DNA of 42,926 nucleotides from a bacterium (GTDB lineage: Bacteria > Patescibacteriota > Minisyncoccia > Phycocordibacterales > UBA5272): the NCBI GenBank assembly GCA_023267535.1, contig JAHFNC010000006.1, positions 1-42,926 of the forward strand. The letters run 5' to 3'. Position 1 is the stretch's first letter. The number at the start of each line of letters is the position of its first letter. Positions 10,109-17,935 of the stretch are shown here, piece by piece. The notes below the pieces were generated by a model. It was given only the letters and a program-made list of their open reading frames with translations, was not told the DNA's origin and searched no databases. A program made the translations under genes and the position numbers.

Positions 10109-11980
10109 ATGACAAACGAAACAAATACAAACACAAATAGCCAAACGACTCCAGCTCCAGAAACAAAAGCCCCTTTTCATAGAGACTTCAAAAAAAATGA
10201 CAGGCCAAAAGTCAGAAGAACAAATCAAAGAGGTAGATCAACTGTCGGACCGAGATTTGATACAACTGTTTCTCTAAAAACTGAGATTGACCATATTCCT
10301 CCACTTAAAGATGGGAACATAAGAATCATTCACTTGGGTGGTGTTGAAGAAATTGGTAGAAATATGAGCATGATTGAATACAAAGATTCGATTGTGGTAG
10401 TGGATTGCGGTGTTCAATTCACTGAAGTTCACACACCTGGTATCGATTTCATTTTACCTAACGCCAGATACCTTGAAGAAAACAAACATAAAATAAAGGG
10501 GGTCATGATAACTCACGGTCACTTAGATCACATTGGCGCTATACCTTATATCATGCCTCGTATTGGAAACCCACAGATCTATGCGAGATTGTTCACTTCT
10601 CTAATGATTAGAAAAAGACAAGAGGAATTCCCTCACCTACAACCGCTTAATATAACTGTTGTAGAAAAAGACGACACCATGACCTTTGGTGATTTAAAAG
10701 TTAGATTCTTTGCAGTATCACACGCTATCCCAGATAGTATGGGAATAATAGTAGAAACCCCTTACGGAGACATTGTTCACACCGGAGACCTTAGACTTGA
10801 TCATGATGACGGAGTTCCAACTGACGCCGAGATAGACAGATATAAAATGTTTGAAGATAGAAAAGTTTTACTTTTAATGACTGACTCGACCAATTGCGAG
10901 AATCCAGGATTTTCTATTTCTGATCGTATAATTTACAGAAATATCGAAAATGTTATAAAAGAAACACCAGGAAGATTAATAGTTTCTACTTTCGCTTCTC
11001 AAGTAGAGAGAATGTTATTTATGTTGGAAACTGCGGAAAGATTCGGTAAAAAAGTTGTGGTTGAAGGAAGAAGTATGAAAACAAACGTTGAGGTTGCCAA
11101 GCTTGCCGAGATGTTAAAAGTTAAACCAGAAACTTTGATTCCAATTGATGACATGGGTAAATATCCAGAAAACAAAATGGTTGTTCTGGCGACAGGAGCG
11201 CAAGGAGAAGAATTTGCGGCTCTTGGTAGAATAGCTAACAAGGTTCATAAATACATAAAGTTAACAAAAAGAGATACCATATTGATGTCTTCATCGATTG
11301 TCCCAGGAAATGAAAGGTCTGTACAAAATCTGAAAGATAAACTATCTCGCCAAGGAGCACATCTCATTCACTACAGAACATCCGATGTTCACTCGTCTGG
11401 TCACGCCAATAGTGAAGAGTTAATTTGGATACATAAAAAAATTCATCCAAAATTCTTCGTCCCTGTTCACGGATATCACTATATGTTAAGAGTTCACGCT
11501 GACATAGAAAGAAGATTAGGAATGATGGAAGAAAATATAATTATTCCAGATAATGGAATGATAATAGAAATCATTGACCAAGGAGATAAGATTGTTCAAT
11601 TAAAAGAAAAGGCTCCTTCGGAAATGATGGTTGTTGACGGAACTTCTGTTGGAAAGATTCAAGACGTTGTTATTCGTGATAGACAAACCCTAGCTGAAGA
11701 TGGAATGTTTGTGGTTATTGGAGTTATTGACTCGCACACTAGGACACTAAAGAAATCCCCTGACTTAATCTCGCGTGGTTTCGTTTATCTAAAAGAGTCC
11801 CAAGATCTTCTATATCAAACAAGACTTTTGACGAAAAAAATTATTGAAGACTCGTTAGCAAAGAGTGGTTTTGTTAATCTTGATCAGCTCAAACAAGACA
11901 TTGCCGAAGCAACAACAAAATTCTTACTACAAAAAACAGCCAAGAGACCAGTCATAATTCCTGTTATCATCAGTGTTTAA
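10109..11980 (+). CDS. rnj: Ribonuclease J (metallo-beta-lactamase / beta-CASP)
   Basis: IRIIHLGGVEEIGRNMSMIEY, ITHGHLDHIGAIPYIMPRIG, HVSGHA-like HSSGHAN; basic N-terminal extension. Confidence 0.95.
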   Translation: MTNETNTNTNSQTTPAPETKAPFHRDFKKNDRPKVRRTNQRGRSTVGPRFDTTVSLKTEIDHIPPLKDGNIRIIHLGGVEEIGRNMSMIEYKDSIVVVDCGVQFTEVHTPGIDFILPNARYLEENKHKIKGVMITHGHLDHIGAIPYIMPRIGNPQIYARLFTSLMIRKRQEEFPHLQPLNITVVEKDDTMTFGDLKVRFFAVSHAIPDSMGIIVETPYGDIVHTGDLRLDHDDGVPTDAEIDRYKMFEDRKVLLLMTDSTNCENPGFSISDRIIYRNIENVIKETPGRLIVSTFASQVERMLFMLETAERFGKKVVVEGRSMKTNVEVAKLAEMLKVKPETLIPIDDMGKYPENKMVVLATGAQGEEFAALGRIANKVHKYIKLTKRDTILMSSSIVPGNERSVQNLKDKLSRQGAHLIHYRTSDVHSSGHANSEELIWIHKKIHPKFFVPVHGYHYMLRVHADIERRLGMMEENIIIPDNGMIIEIIDQGDKIVQLKEKAPSEMMVVDGTSVGKIQDVVIRDRQTLAEDGMFVVIGVIDSHTRTLKKSPDLISRGFVYLKESQDLLYQTRLLTKKIIEDSLAKSGFVNLDQLKQDIAEATTKFLLQKTAKRPVIIPVIISV

Positions 11981-12036
11981 AATTAGATTTAGTTTTCCAC
12001 TAACAAATAGCAATCAAAAACTATAAACTGTATCAT

Positions 12037-13206
12037 ATGCACGCAATCATAAGAAATAAGTTGCTTCTAGTCACGTATATAATGACGCTTCTATATGCGC
12101 TTCATTATGGTATTCCACTTTATGCTTCTTCGTCATTTTTGCATCAGTATTTTACTCCAAAAATGATAAGTCTGATTTATGCCGTGAGTGCACTTGTAGC
12201 CATAATAACTTCTGTACACTTCACAAAATACCTAAAAAGATATCACACTTATCGCTTCACAGTGTTTTTAGTAATAACCCAGATCATATCAACCATATCA
12301 GTAGCTTTCAGTGATAATAATTTTTTAGTAGCCTTCTTTTTCATTGCCCATTTCTTTTTATCAGCCCTTATCTTTACGGTACTTAATGTTTTCATTGAAA
12401 ATCTAAGCCCTCACGGAGAAACAGGAATGGTCAGAGGTTTATTTTTAACCCTTCTTAATTTGGGTATTGTCGTTTCGCCATTTATTGGAGCTTCCATTAT
12501 TGCTAGAGAGGGTTACGCTGCTCTCTATGTTGTTGCCGGAATAATGCTTATACCTTTTTTATTCTTTTTAAGAAAATATATGAACCATATGGAAGAGCCA
12601 ACCTATCACAACATAGATTTATGGAGTGCCTTTAGAGATGCGTGGAAAAATGAAAATCTTAGAAACGCACTTGTCGTTGTTCTTTTGCTTCAGTGTTTCT
12701 ATGTAATTATGATTATTTATTCGCCTATCTATGTGACATCGATAGGTATATCATTAACCACTTATTTATCAGCGATACTCCCTCTTGCTTTAACTCCTTT
12801 TATTTTAATGCCTTATGAGCTTGGAATAATAGCTGACACTAAGCTTGGAGAAAAAGAACTGATGATTCTTGGATTGGTAATTATGGCCATAGCAACTCTT
12901 AGTATTGCTGTAATCGAAACCACTAACGTTTTAGTTTGGCTTGCTGTATTTTTGTTTTCAAGAATTGGAGCGGCTTGTGTGGAAACAATGACCTTTTCGT
13001 ATTATTTTAAAAAAATAAGCGCCAAAGATTCTTCTTTAATTGTTTTGTTTAGCAATATGAGTAACTTAGCAACTATGATAGTGGCAGTAATCGGAATAGC
13101 TATCGCCCCTATGTTGGTTACCTATTCTGGAATTATGTTTATAATAATGGGCGTCGCACTATTATTGGGAGTTTTATTTGTAATACCAATACAAGACACA
13201 AAATAA
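12037..13206 (+). CDS. MFS-type transporter
   Basis: 389 aa, about 12 hydrophobic segments, MFS-like organisation. Confidence 0.7.
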   Translation: MHAIIRNKLLLVTYIMTLLYALHYGIPLYASSSFLHQYFTPKMISLIYAVSALVAIITSVHFTKYLKRYHTYRFTVFLVITQIISTISVAFSDNNFLVAFFFIAHFFLSALIFTVLNVFIENLSPHGETGMVRGLFLTLLNLGIVVSPFIGASIIAREGYAALYVVAGIMLIPFLFFLRKYMNHMEEPTYHNIDLWSAFRDAWKNENLRNALVVVLLLQCFYVIMIIYSPIYVTSIGISLTTYLSAILPLALTPFILMPYELGIIADTKLGEKELMILGLVIMAIATLSIAVIETTNVLVWLAVFLFSRIGAACVETMTFSYYFKKISAKDSSLIVLFSNMSNLATMIVAVIGIAIAPMLVTYSGIMFIIMGVALLLGVLFVIPIQDTK

Positions 13207-13207
13207 T

Positions 13208-13915
13208 ATGAAAGAAATAATTGTTAATGTAAAAGAACCAGTAAGAGTAAATAAATTTCTAGGACAAAGTGGAATAGTCTCAAGAAGAAATGCTGATCAA
13301 ATAATAAAAGATAAGAAAGTTTTTATAAATGGAAAACTAGCGACTTTGGGTGAGAAAGTAAAAAATAAAGATGTCATCACTCTAAAAATAGCCGAGACAA
13401 AATTAATCTATGCTCTGTACCACAAACCAAGAGGAGATGTAACAGACAAAATAACAGAGCTGGCAGATTGTGTACCAGTTGGAAGATTAGATAAAGAAAG
13501 TGAAGGCTTACTTTTTTATACCAATGATTACCGCCTAATAGACGCTCTACTTAATCCAAAAAATAAAATAGAAAAGGAGTATGAAATCAGAGTAAGAGAA
13601 AAAGCGACTGAAAGAGTAGAGAGAATTCTATTAAACGGAATAAACACTCAAGAAGCAAGTTACGCTCCTGTTAAGAAAGTTCATATCTCAAATGAAGGAC
13701 ATTCTATAAACATAATATTAACAGAAGGTAAAAAACATGAAATAAGAAGAATGCTAAACGCTTTATATCTGACAGTTATGTCGCTACGAAGAATTCGTAT
13801 TATGAACTTTGCCTTAAGAGGAATCGCTCCTGGTAAAATCCATCACCTCAACGAAAGACAAATATCTGTATTGCTCAAGAACCTAAAGTTAGATAAAAAG
13901 GCAGAACTCAGCTAA
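13208..13915 (+). CDS. rRNA pseudouridine synthase, RsuA/RluB/RluF type, with S4 domain
   Basis: S4-like RVNKFLGQSGIVSRRNADQIIKDKKVFING, VGRLDKESEGLLFYTND, EGKKHEIRRM. Confidence 0.92.
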   Translation: MKEIIVNVKEPVRVNKFLGQSGIVSRRNADQIIKDKKVFINGKLATLGEKVKNKDVITLKIAETKLIYALYHKPRGDVTDKITELADCVPVGRLDKESEGLLFYTNDYRLIDALLNPKNKIEKEYEIRVREKATERVERILLNGINTQEASYAPVKKVHISNEGHSINIILTEGKKHEIRRMLNALYLTVMSLRRIRIMNFALRGIAPGKIHHLNERQISVLLKNLKLDKKAELS

Positions 13916-14120
13916 AAAAATAAATAACTAATTAAAAGGTCTATATTTCGTGCGAAAATTGTAAAGAACAAGGAGTCATATAGACATATGTCGACGAGTG
14001 ATGAGCAATTTACAGCCGAAATATAGGACTTTTGATAGTTAAGATAATACTGTGTCACTTTTTAAGTGACACAGTATATAAATTGTTTTGTTTAAAGCGG
14101 TTTATTTTTAGCTGAGTTCT
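13904..14120. repeat. Nested palindromic intergenic element A between convergent genes
   Basis: Outer arms 13904-13925 AGAACTCAGCTAAAAAAATAAA and 14101-14120 TTTATTTTTAGCTGAGTTCT. Inner arms 13934-13950 and 14017-14033 are 15/17 complementary. Central CATATAGACATATG. Confidence 0.8.
14047..14077. terminator. Perfect 14-bp hairpin with 3-nt loop between convergent genes (bidirectional terminator candidate)
   Basis: ATACTGTGTCACTT-TTT-AAGTGACACAGTAT. Confidence 0.75.
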
Positions 14121-14122
14121 AA

Positions 14123-14518
14123 CTAAACAACCTTTTCTCCGAATTCCTCATCTTCAGCGTCAGCAATAGCATCTTCTATGGTTTTATGAATTCTCCCATC
14201 AATATGATTTGGGGGTGAATAGACAGTGATTATTTTAACAGGTTGATTACCAACATTAATAAAGTTATGTTTAGTGTTTGGAGTGACAACAACAATACCT
14301 CCAGCTTCAACCTTACTTGTTATATCATTTAAAATAACTTCACACGTTCCAGAAATAATATAAAGTGTTTGTTCAACGTGACGATGAGTCTCTTCTCCGA
14401 CTTCACCAGCAACAGGAATAGACATCACTACCAGTTGAGTTTTTTCTCCAGTAAAAATAACTTCTCGGAAATTTTCATTCTGCATCGCCTTATCCGAAAT
14501 ATTTATTGAAAATGACAT
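14123..14518 (-). CDS. Cupin-domain protein
   Basis: ETHRHVEQTLYIISGTCEVILN...VTPNTKHNFINVGNQPVKIITVYSPP cupin motifs. Confidence 0.85.
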   Translation of the reverse strand: MSFSINISDKAMQNENFREVIFTGEKTQLVVMSIPVAGEVGEETHRHVEQTLYIISGTCEVILNDITSKVEAGGIVVVTPNTKHNFINVGNQPVKIITVYSPPNHIDGRIHKTIEDAIADAEDEEFGEKVV

Positions 14519-14629
14519 AATTGTTGATATGTGAATAACTTATTTGTAATGGCTTGATTATAACACGGTGTGTTGCTACAATAATACCAGACAGTTGTTT
14601 CATTATCAGCTTTTAATATAGAAAACAAG

Positions 14630-14929
14630 ATGTCAAAAATGACAATCATAGAAGTCTGCAAAGACAAGAAGGGCTTGCACTATTTCAAATTGATTTCAAA
14701 AACAGGCGCAACCGTTTTCACTTCAGAAAAAAATGAAAGGAAAGCAGTTGTTATGAGTACTGTTAAGAGATTATCTGACATGGTATCAAAAGCTAAAATT
14801 GTTGATGCTGATAAAAAAGCAGATGCGGCTTCAAAAACAACTGGTAAGCAAGTGCCAAAAGCACAAGCTAAAAAAGCGGTTAAAACCGCAAAAAAAGTTG
14901 GTAAAGTTGCCAAGGAAGCAACCGCCTAA
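14630..14929 (+). CDS. YegP/DUF1508-like N-terminal segment with Lys/Ala-rich histone-H1-like tail
   Basis: HYFKLISKTGATVFTSE resembles DUF1508; tail KTTGKQVPKAQAKKAVKTAKKVGKVAKEATA. Confidence 0.6.
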   Translation: MSKMTIIEVCKDKKGLHYFKLISKTGATVFTSEKNERKAVVMSTVKRLSDMVSKAKIVDADKKADAASKTTGKQVPKAQAKKAVKTAKKVGKVAKEATA

Positions 14930-14980
14930 ACGCATCAAACAAAGACGTCCCTTTCTTTCTCGACAAAAGAAGGATTATTA

Positions 14981-15013
14981 ACAAAATCGCTACCACCAGA
15001 GGGGCGATTTTGT
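14981..15013 (+). terminator. Hairpin ACAAAATCGC...GCGATTTTGT after the DUF1508-like gene
   Basis: 10-bp complementary arms 14981-14990 and 15004-15013. Confidence 0.55.
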
Positions 15014-15032
15014 GTTTAAGGCCTGACTCTAA

Positions 15033-15971
15033 TTAATCGTTAACTCTACTATAAAGATAATGTCCGAGTTCACATCCAGTACTTCCAAGTGATTTCATAA
15101 ATCTTCCATCCTCTCTAAATGACGGTCTACCTTCTACATTAACAACCATATAACTATTCTTATAAGGAATAAGATCCACCAAAACAGCATCGCTTGGTTG
15201 CAAGATATCACAAACAGAAATAGCTGTATCTATAATTTTACTTTTTTCAGAATCCATACAATTTAATAAAACCTGATTGACGGAGTCCTTGTCTGGTAAA
15301 TTCTTTTTATTGTTTAATGTTTTTACCGGTATGGGAGTATAAAATCTCTCGCCTCTATAATTTGGTAAAACGGCCACAGAGAAAGTTTGCTCTTCCTTAT
15401 AACTTAAAATATGAGCATCTATTTTCTTTTCTGTAAAATAATTTATATATTTTACTAAATCTTTAAATCCCCTAACTAGAAAAGATGGCTCACAAGAATA
15501 TCTATCAAGAGCTCTAACTAATACTGGGGTATGAAAAGTTGTCCAAAACTCTTTTAGCTTAAGAATAAGTTTTTCTCCGCCTTCTGTTGATCTAATAACA
15601 ACGGTATCAGGAACTGAAAACCCATCCTGCCTTAATAAACGGTAAATGTTTTCTCTATCGTGATTTATAGGAAAGGATTGATAAGATAACATTTTGGGTA
15701 TACCCATTTTCTCTGCCAGAATATGATAATCATTATTCTTGGAAAATGTTGTATCCACAAAACAGTCCACCGAAGAAAACACCTTATGTGGATTAGTCTC
15801 AAGTCCGGCATTAAACCATTTTCCATCTTTATCAACATAAACATCAATCGCCTTATGACCCAATTTATCAAGAGATAATAAAACACTAGCACCGTCCGTT
15901 AAAGAATTTTTATGAGATATATTTCCGCCTCTAATGACAGCAACTTTAAACAGATGATTATCCGATTTCAT
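15033..15971 (-). CDS. Divergent ATP-grasp protein, D-alanine--D-alanine ligase-like
   Basis: VAVIRGGNISHKNSLTDGASVLLSLDKLGH N-terminus and PVLVRALDRYSCEPSFLV, VVNVEGRPSF; lacks the canonical Ddl EINTxPG signature. Confidence 0.65.
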   Translation of the reverse strand: MKSDNHLFKVAVIRGGNISHKNSLTDGASVLLSLDKLGHKAIDVYVDKDGKWFNAGLETNPHKVFSSVDCFVDTTFSKNNDYHILAEKMGIPKMLSYQSFPINHDRENIYRLLRQDGFSVPDTVVIRSTEGGEKLILKLKEFWTTFHTPVLVRALDRYSCEPSFLVRGFKDLVKYINYFTEKKIDAHILSYKEEQTFSVAVLPNYRGERFYTPIPVKTLNNKKNLPDKDSVNQVLLNCMDSEKSKIIDTAISVCDILQPSDAVLVDLIPYKNSYMVVNVEGRPSFREDGRFMKSLGSTGCELGHYLYSRVND

Positions 15972-16028
15972 ACTAAAGATTATATCATGTAGTAAAATAC
16001 TATAAAATAATTATATATTATAGTACTA

Positions 16029-16057
16029 TTGACAAATACAGTTATATATAGTATAAT
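16029..16057 (+). promoter_or_regulatory. Perfect-consensus sigma70-type promoter TTGACA-N17-TATAAT
   Basis: TTGACA 16029-16034, TATAAT 16052-16057, 17-nt spacer. Confidence 0.85.
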
Positions 16058-16085
16058 TTACCAAGTCAGTCCTAGGGAGAAATCT

Positions 16086-16226
16086 ATGAAGAAATTGGTC
16101 ATCGGTGTCCTTTTGGTGTTCATCTTAGGGGCAATTACCGCTGTGGTGTCTGCGACAGGCACAAGCAATAATAATGCCATCGCAGGTGGAATCACTTCCG
16201 CCTTCAATCAGCAAGCCATCCGCTAA
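16086..16226 (+). CDS. Small (46 aa) exported/membrane protein MKKLVIGVLLVFILGAITAVVSATGTSNNNAIAGGITSAFNQQAIR
   Basis: SD-like GGGAGA upstream, consensus promoter, terminator overlapping the stop codon. The track's longer ORF from 16029 would begin at the -35 box. Confidence 0.75.
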   Translation: MKKLVIGVLLVFILGAITAVVSATGTSNNNAIAGGITSAFNQQAIR

Positions 16227-16246
16227 GAAATTAGCGGATGTTTTTT
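16217..16246 (+). terminator. Intrinsic terminator overlapping the stop codon
   Basis: CATCCGCTAA-GAAA-TTAGCGGATG followed by TTTTTT. Confidence 0.92.
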
Positions 16247-16249
16247 GTT

Positions 16250-17479
16250 TTAAATTATTTTGCTTCTTAGTTTTTTATGATAAGAAATAGAAAATCTATG
16301 AGCTTCGGAGTTAATCAAAAGAATCTCTTTTTTATTTTGATTTATGTGAATCTTGTCTCCCAAAATATCTTTCGGCTTGTGTTTATTATCTTTCACCACC
16401 GAAACACATGGAATGTATAATCCCATTTCGGCTATTACTTTTTCTCCTGTTTGTTTTTGACCTATACCACCATCAAAAACAATTAAATCTGGAAGCCTCC
16501 ATTCTTTATGAGAAAATCTTCTTTTTAAGACCTCTCTTAAACCTCCGTAGTCATCATTAACCTTTTCAATTAATTTGAACTTCCTGTAATCTTCTTTTTT
16601 CTTTTCTTTTCCTTCAATAACCACCATAACCCCTACCCTACTTGTTCCTGAAATATGGGCAACATCATACCCTTCAATTCTAAAATCTCTATCTTTAAAA
16701 GAAACAATATCTTCTTCTTTAATTAAATTAGTATCTTTTATATGGTCTAGAGCAAAAATAGTATCTCTTGCTTCTTTTGCTTTTTCAAACAAATGTTTTT
16801 TTGCATAAGAATTCATTTCTTTTTTCAAATTATTTTGAACAGCTTTTTTGTTTCCTTCAAAAAGTTTTACAATGTTTGTTATATTTTTCTTGTAATCTTT
16901 TTCGCTAATAGCACCAATACAAACCCCAGGACACAATTTTATCTGAGCATTAAAACAAGGCTTCTTATTTATATCACTCTTATCTAAGGGAAGACATTTA
17001 TCACGATAAGGAAAAAGTTTACGAATTATTTTCATCGCTTCCGATAATTGTGTTTGTGATGGAAATGGACCGTACACTTTAAGAACATCTTTTTTTGATA
17101 ACTTTTTTTCAAAATCTCTTATTCTCATTATTAAAACTCTAGGAAATTTTTCTTTCATTATAACAACACAAGAAAAACTTTTATTATCTTTTTCTTTGAC
17201 ATTGTAAGGTGGATTATATTTTTTAATAAATAAACTTTCTAGTAACAAGGCTTCTAAGACGCTATCTGTTTTTTGAAAAGTTACTATCTTAGCAATTGTG
17301 ACCATACTTTTTATTCGTAGGCCACGAGATAAAATAACATCATCATTGAAATAACTTTTAACTCTATCAGAGAGAGATGTGGCTTTACCAATGTACAAAA
17401 TACCTCCATTTTCATCACGGAAAAAATATACACCAGAATCGCTTGGTAATTCACACTTTTTTAGGTCTTGCCTTTTCAT
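16250..17479 (-). CDS. uvrC: UvrC-type excinuclease subunit (GIY-YIG, UVR and RNase H-like), short C-terminus
   Basis: SGVYFFRDENGGILYIGKATSLSDRVKSYF, LPDLIVFDGGIGQ; ends at RFSISYHKKLRSKII. Confidence 0.9.
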   Translation of the reverse strand: MKRQDLKKCELPSDSGVYFFRDENGGILYIGKATSLSDRVKSYFNDDVILSRGLRIKSMVTIAKIVTFQKTDSVLEALLLESLFIKKYNPPYNVKEKDNKSFSCVVIMKEKFPRVLIMRIRDFEKKLSKKDVLKVYGPFPSQTQLSEAMKIIRKLFPYRDKCLPLDKSDINKKPCFNAQIKLCPGVCIGAISEKDYKKNITNIVKLFEGNKKAVQNNLKKEMNSYAKKHLFEKAKEARDTIFALDHIKDTNLIKEEDIVSFKDRDFRIEGYDVAHISGTSRVGVMVVIEGKEKKKEDYRKFKLIEKVNDDYGGLREVLKRRFSHKEWRLPDLIVFDGGIGQKQTGEKVIAEMGLYIPCVSVVKDNKHKPKDILGDKIHINQNKKEILLINSEAHRFSISYHKKLRSKII

Positions 17480-17573
17480 AGTTTGTATTATATAATATTA
17501 ATTCACCTTTGCCACGCGTTATAAAAAAACGGGGACTCGGGTGGATATTGTACTTTAAGTTAAGGGGAAATAC

Positions 17574-17651
17574 ATGCAACTGAAAGACATCAAGAAGTTT
17601 TTAGTACTCTCACGGTCGTACCTCCTAGGAGGAAAGAAGAATGCCGTGTGA
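17574..17651 (+). CDS. Putative 25-aa leader ORF MQLKDIKKFLVLSRSYLLGGKKNAV
   Basis: AAGGGG before ATG; stop overlaps the start of the next small ORF (ATGCCGTGTGA). Confidence 0.5.
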   Translation: MQLKDIKKFLVLSRSYLLGGKKNAV

Positions 17652-17808
17652 AAGAGATTGCATATGTTGCAACTGCGATGTCCCAGAAGACCCGATGACA
17701 ATAACTTTGCCAGACGGCAAGGAAATTGTCTCGATGCTACCAGGATGTCATCCGCAAGTTCATTTCAAGCCATTCAAAGAAGTGGCTCGAGCAGAGCAGT
17801 CACCATAA
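17641..17808 (+). CDS. Cys-rich 55-aa protein MPCERDCICCNCDVPEDPMTITLPDGKEIVSMLPGCHPQVHFKPFKEVARAEQSP
   Basis: Strong SD (AGGAGG) 8 nt before ATG; downstream terminator; not in the ORF track, presumably below its length cut-off. Confidence 0.65.
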   Translation: MPCERDCICCNCDVPEDPMTITLPDGKEIVSMLPGCHPQVHFKPFKEVARAEQSP

Positions 17809-17835
17809 CTAGAAATAAGTCCTAAAAGGACATAC

Positions 17836-17858
17836 GCCAATCCAAAAGATTGGCTTTT
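17836..17858 (+). terminator. Intrinsic terminator GCCAATC-CAAAA-GATTGGC-TTTT
   Basis: 7-bp stem and T-tract. Confidence 0.75.
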
Positions 17859-17863
17859 CATTT

Positions 17864-17935
17864 GCAAAATTTTTATAAGTGAAGTTGTAATCTATCTGCC
17901 GACAGGCAGACAACGAAGATAAGATTATTTTTTGC
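17864..17935. repeat. Palindromic element D downstream of uvrA (central TCTGCC-GACA-GGCAGA)
   Basis: Hairpin 17895-17910; weak outer arms GCAAAA/TTTTGC; right-hand CAACGAAGATAAGAT resembles CAACAAAGCAGATGAAGT of elements B and C. Confidence 0.45.

Noticed and set aside
14680-14981. ORFs 14680-14913 (-) and 14799-14981 (+) over the DUF1508-like gene
   Set aside because: Shadow frames of Lys/Ala-rich coding sequence with no independent signals.
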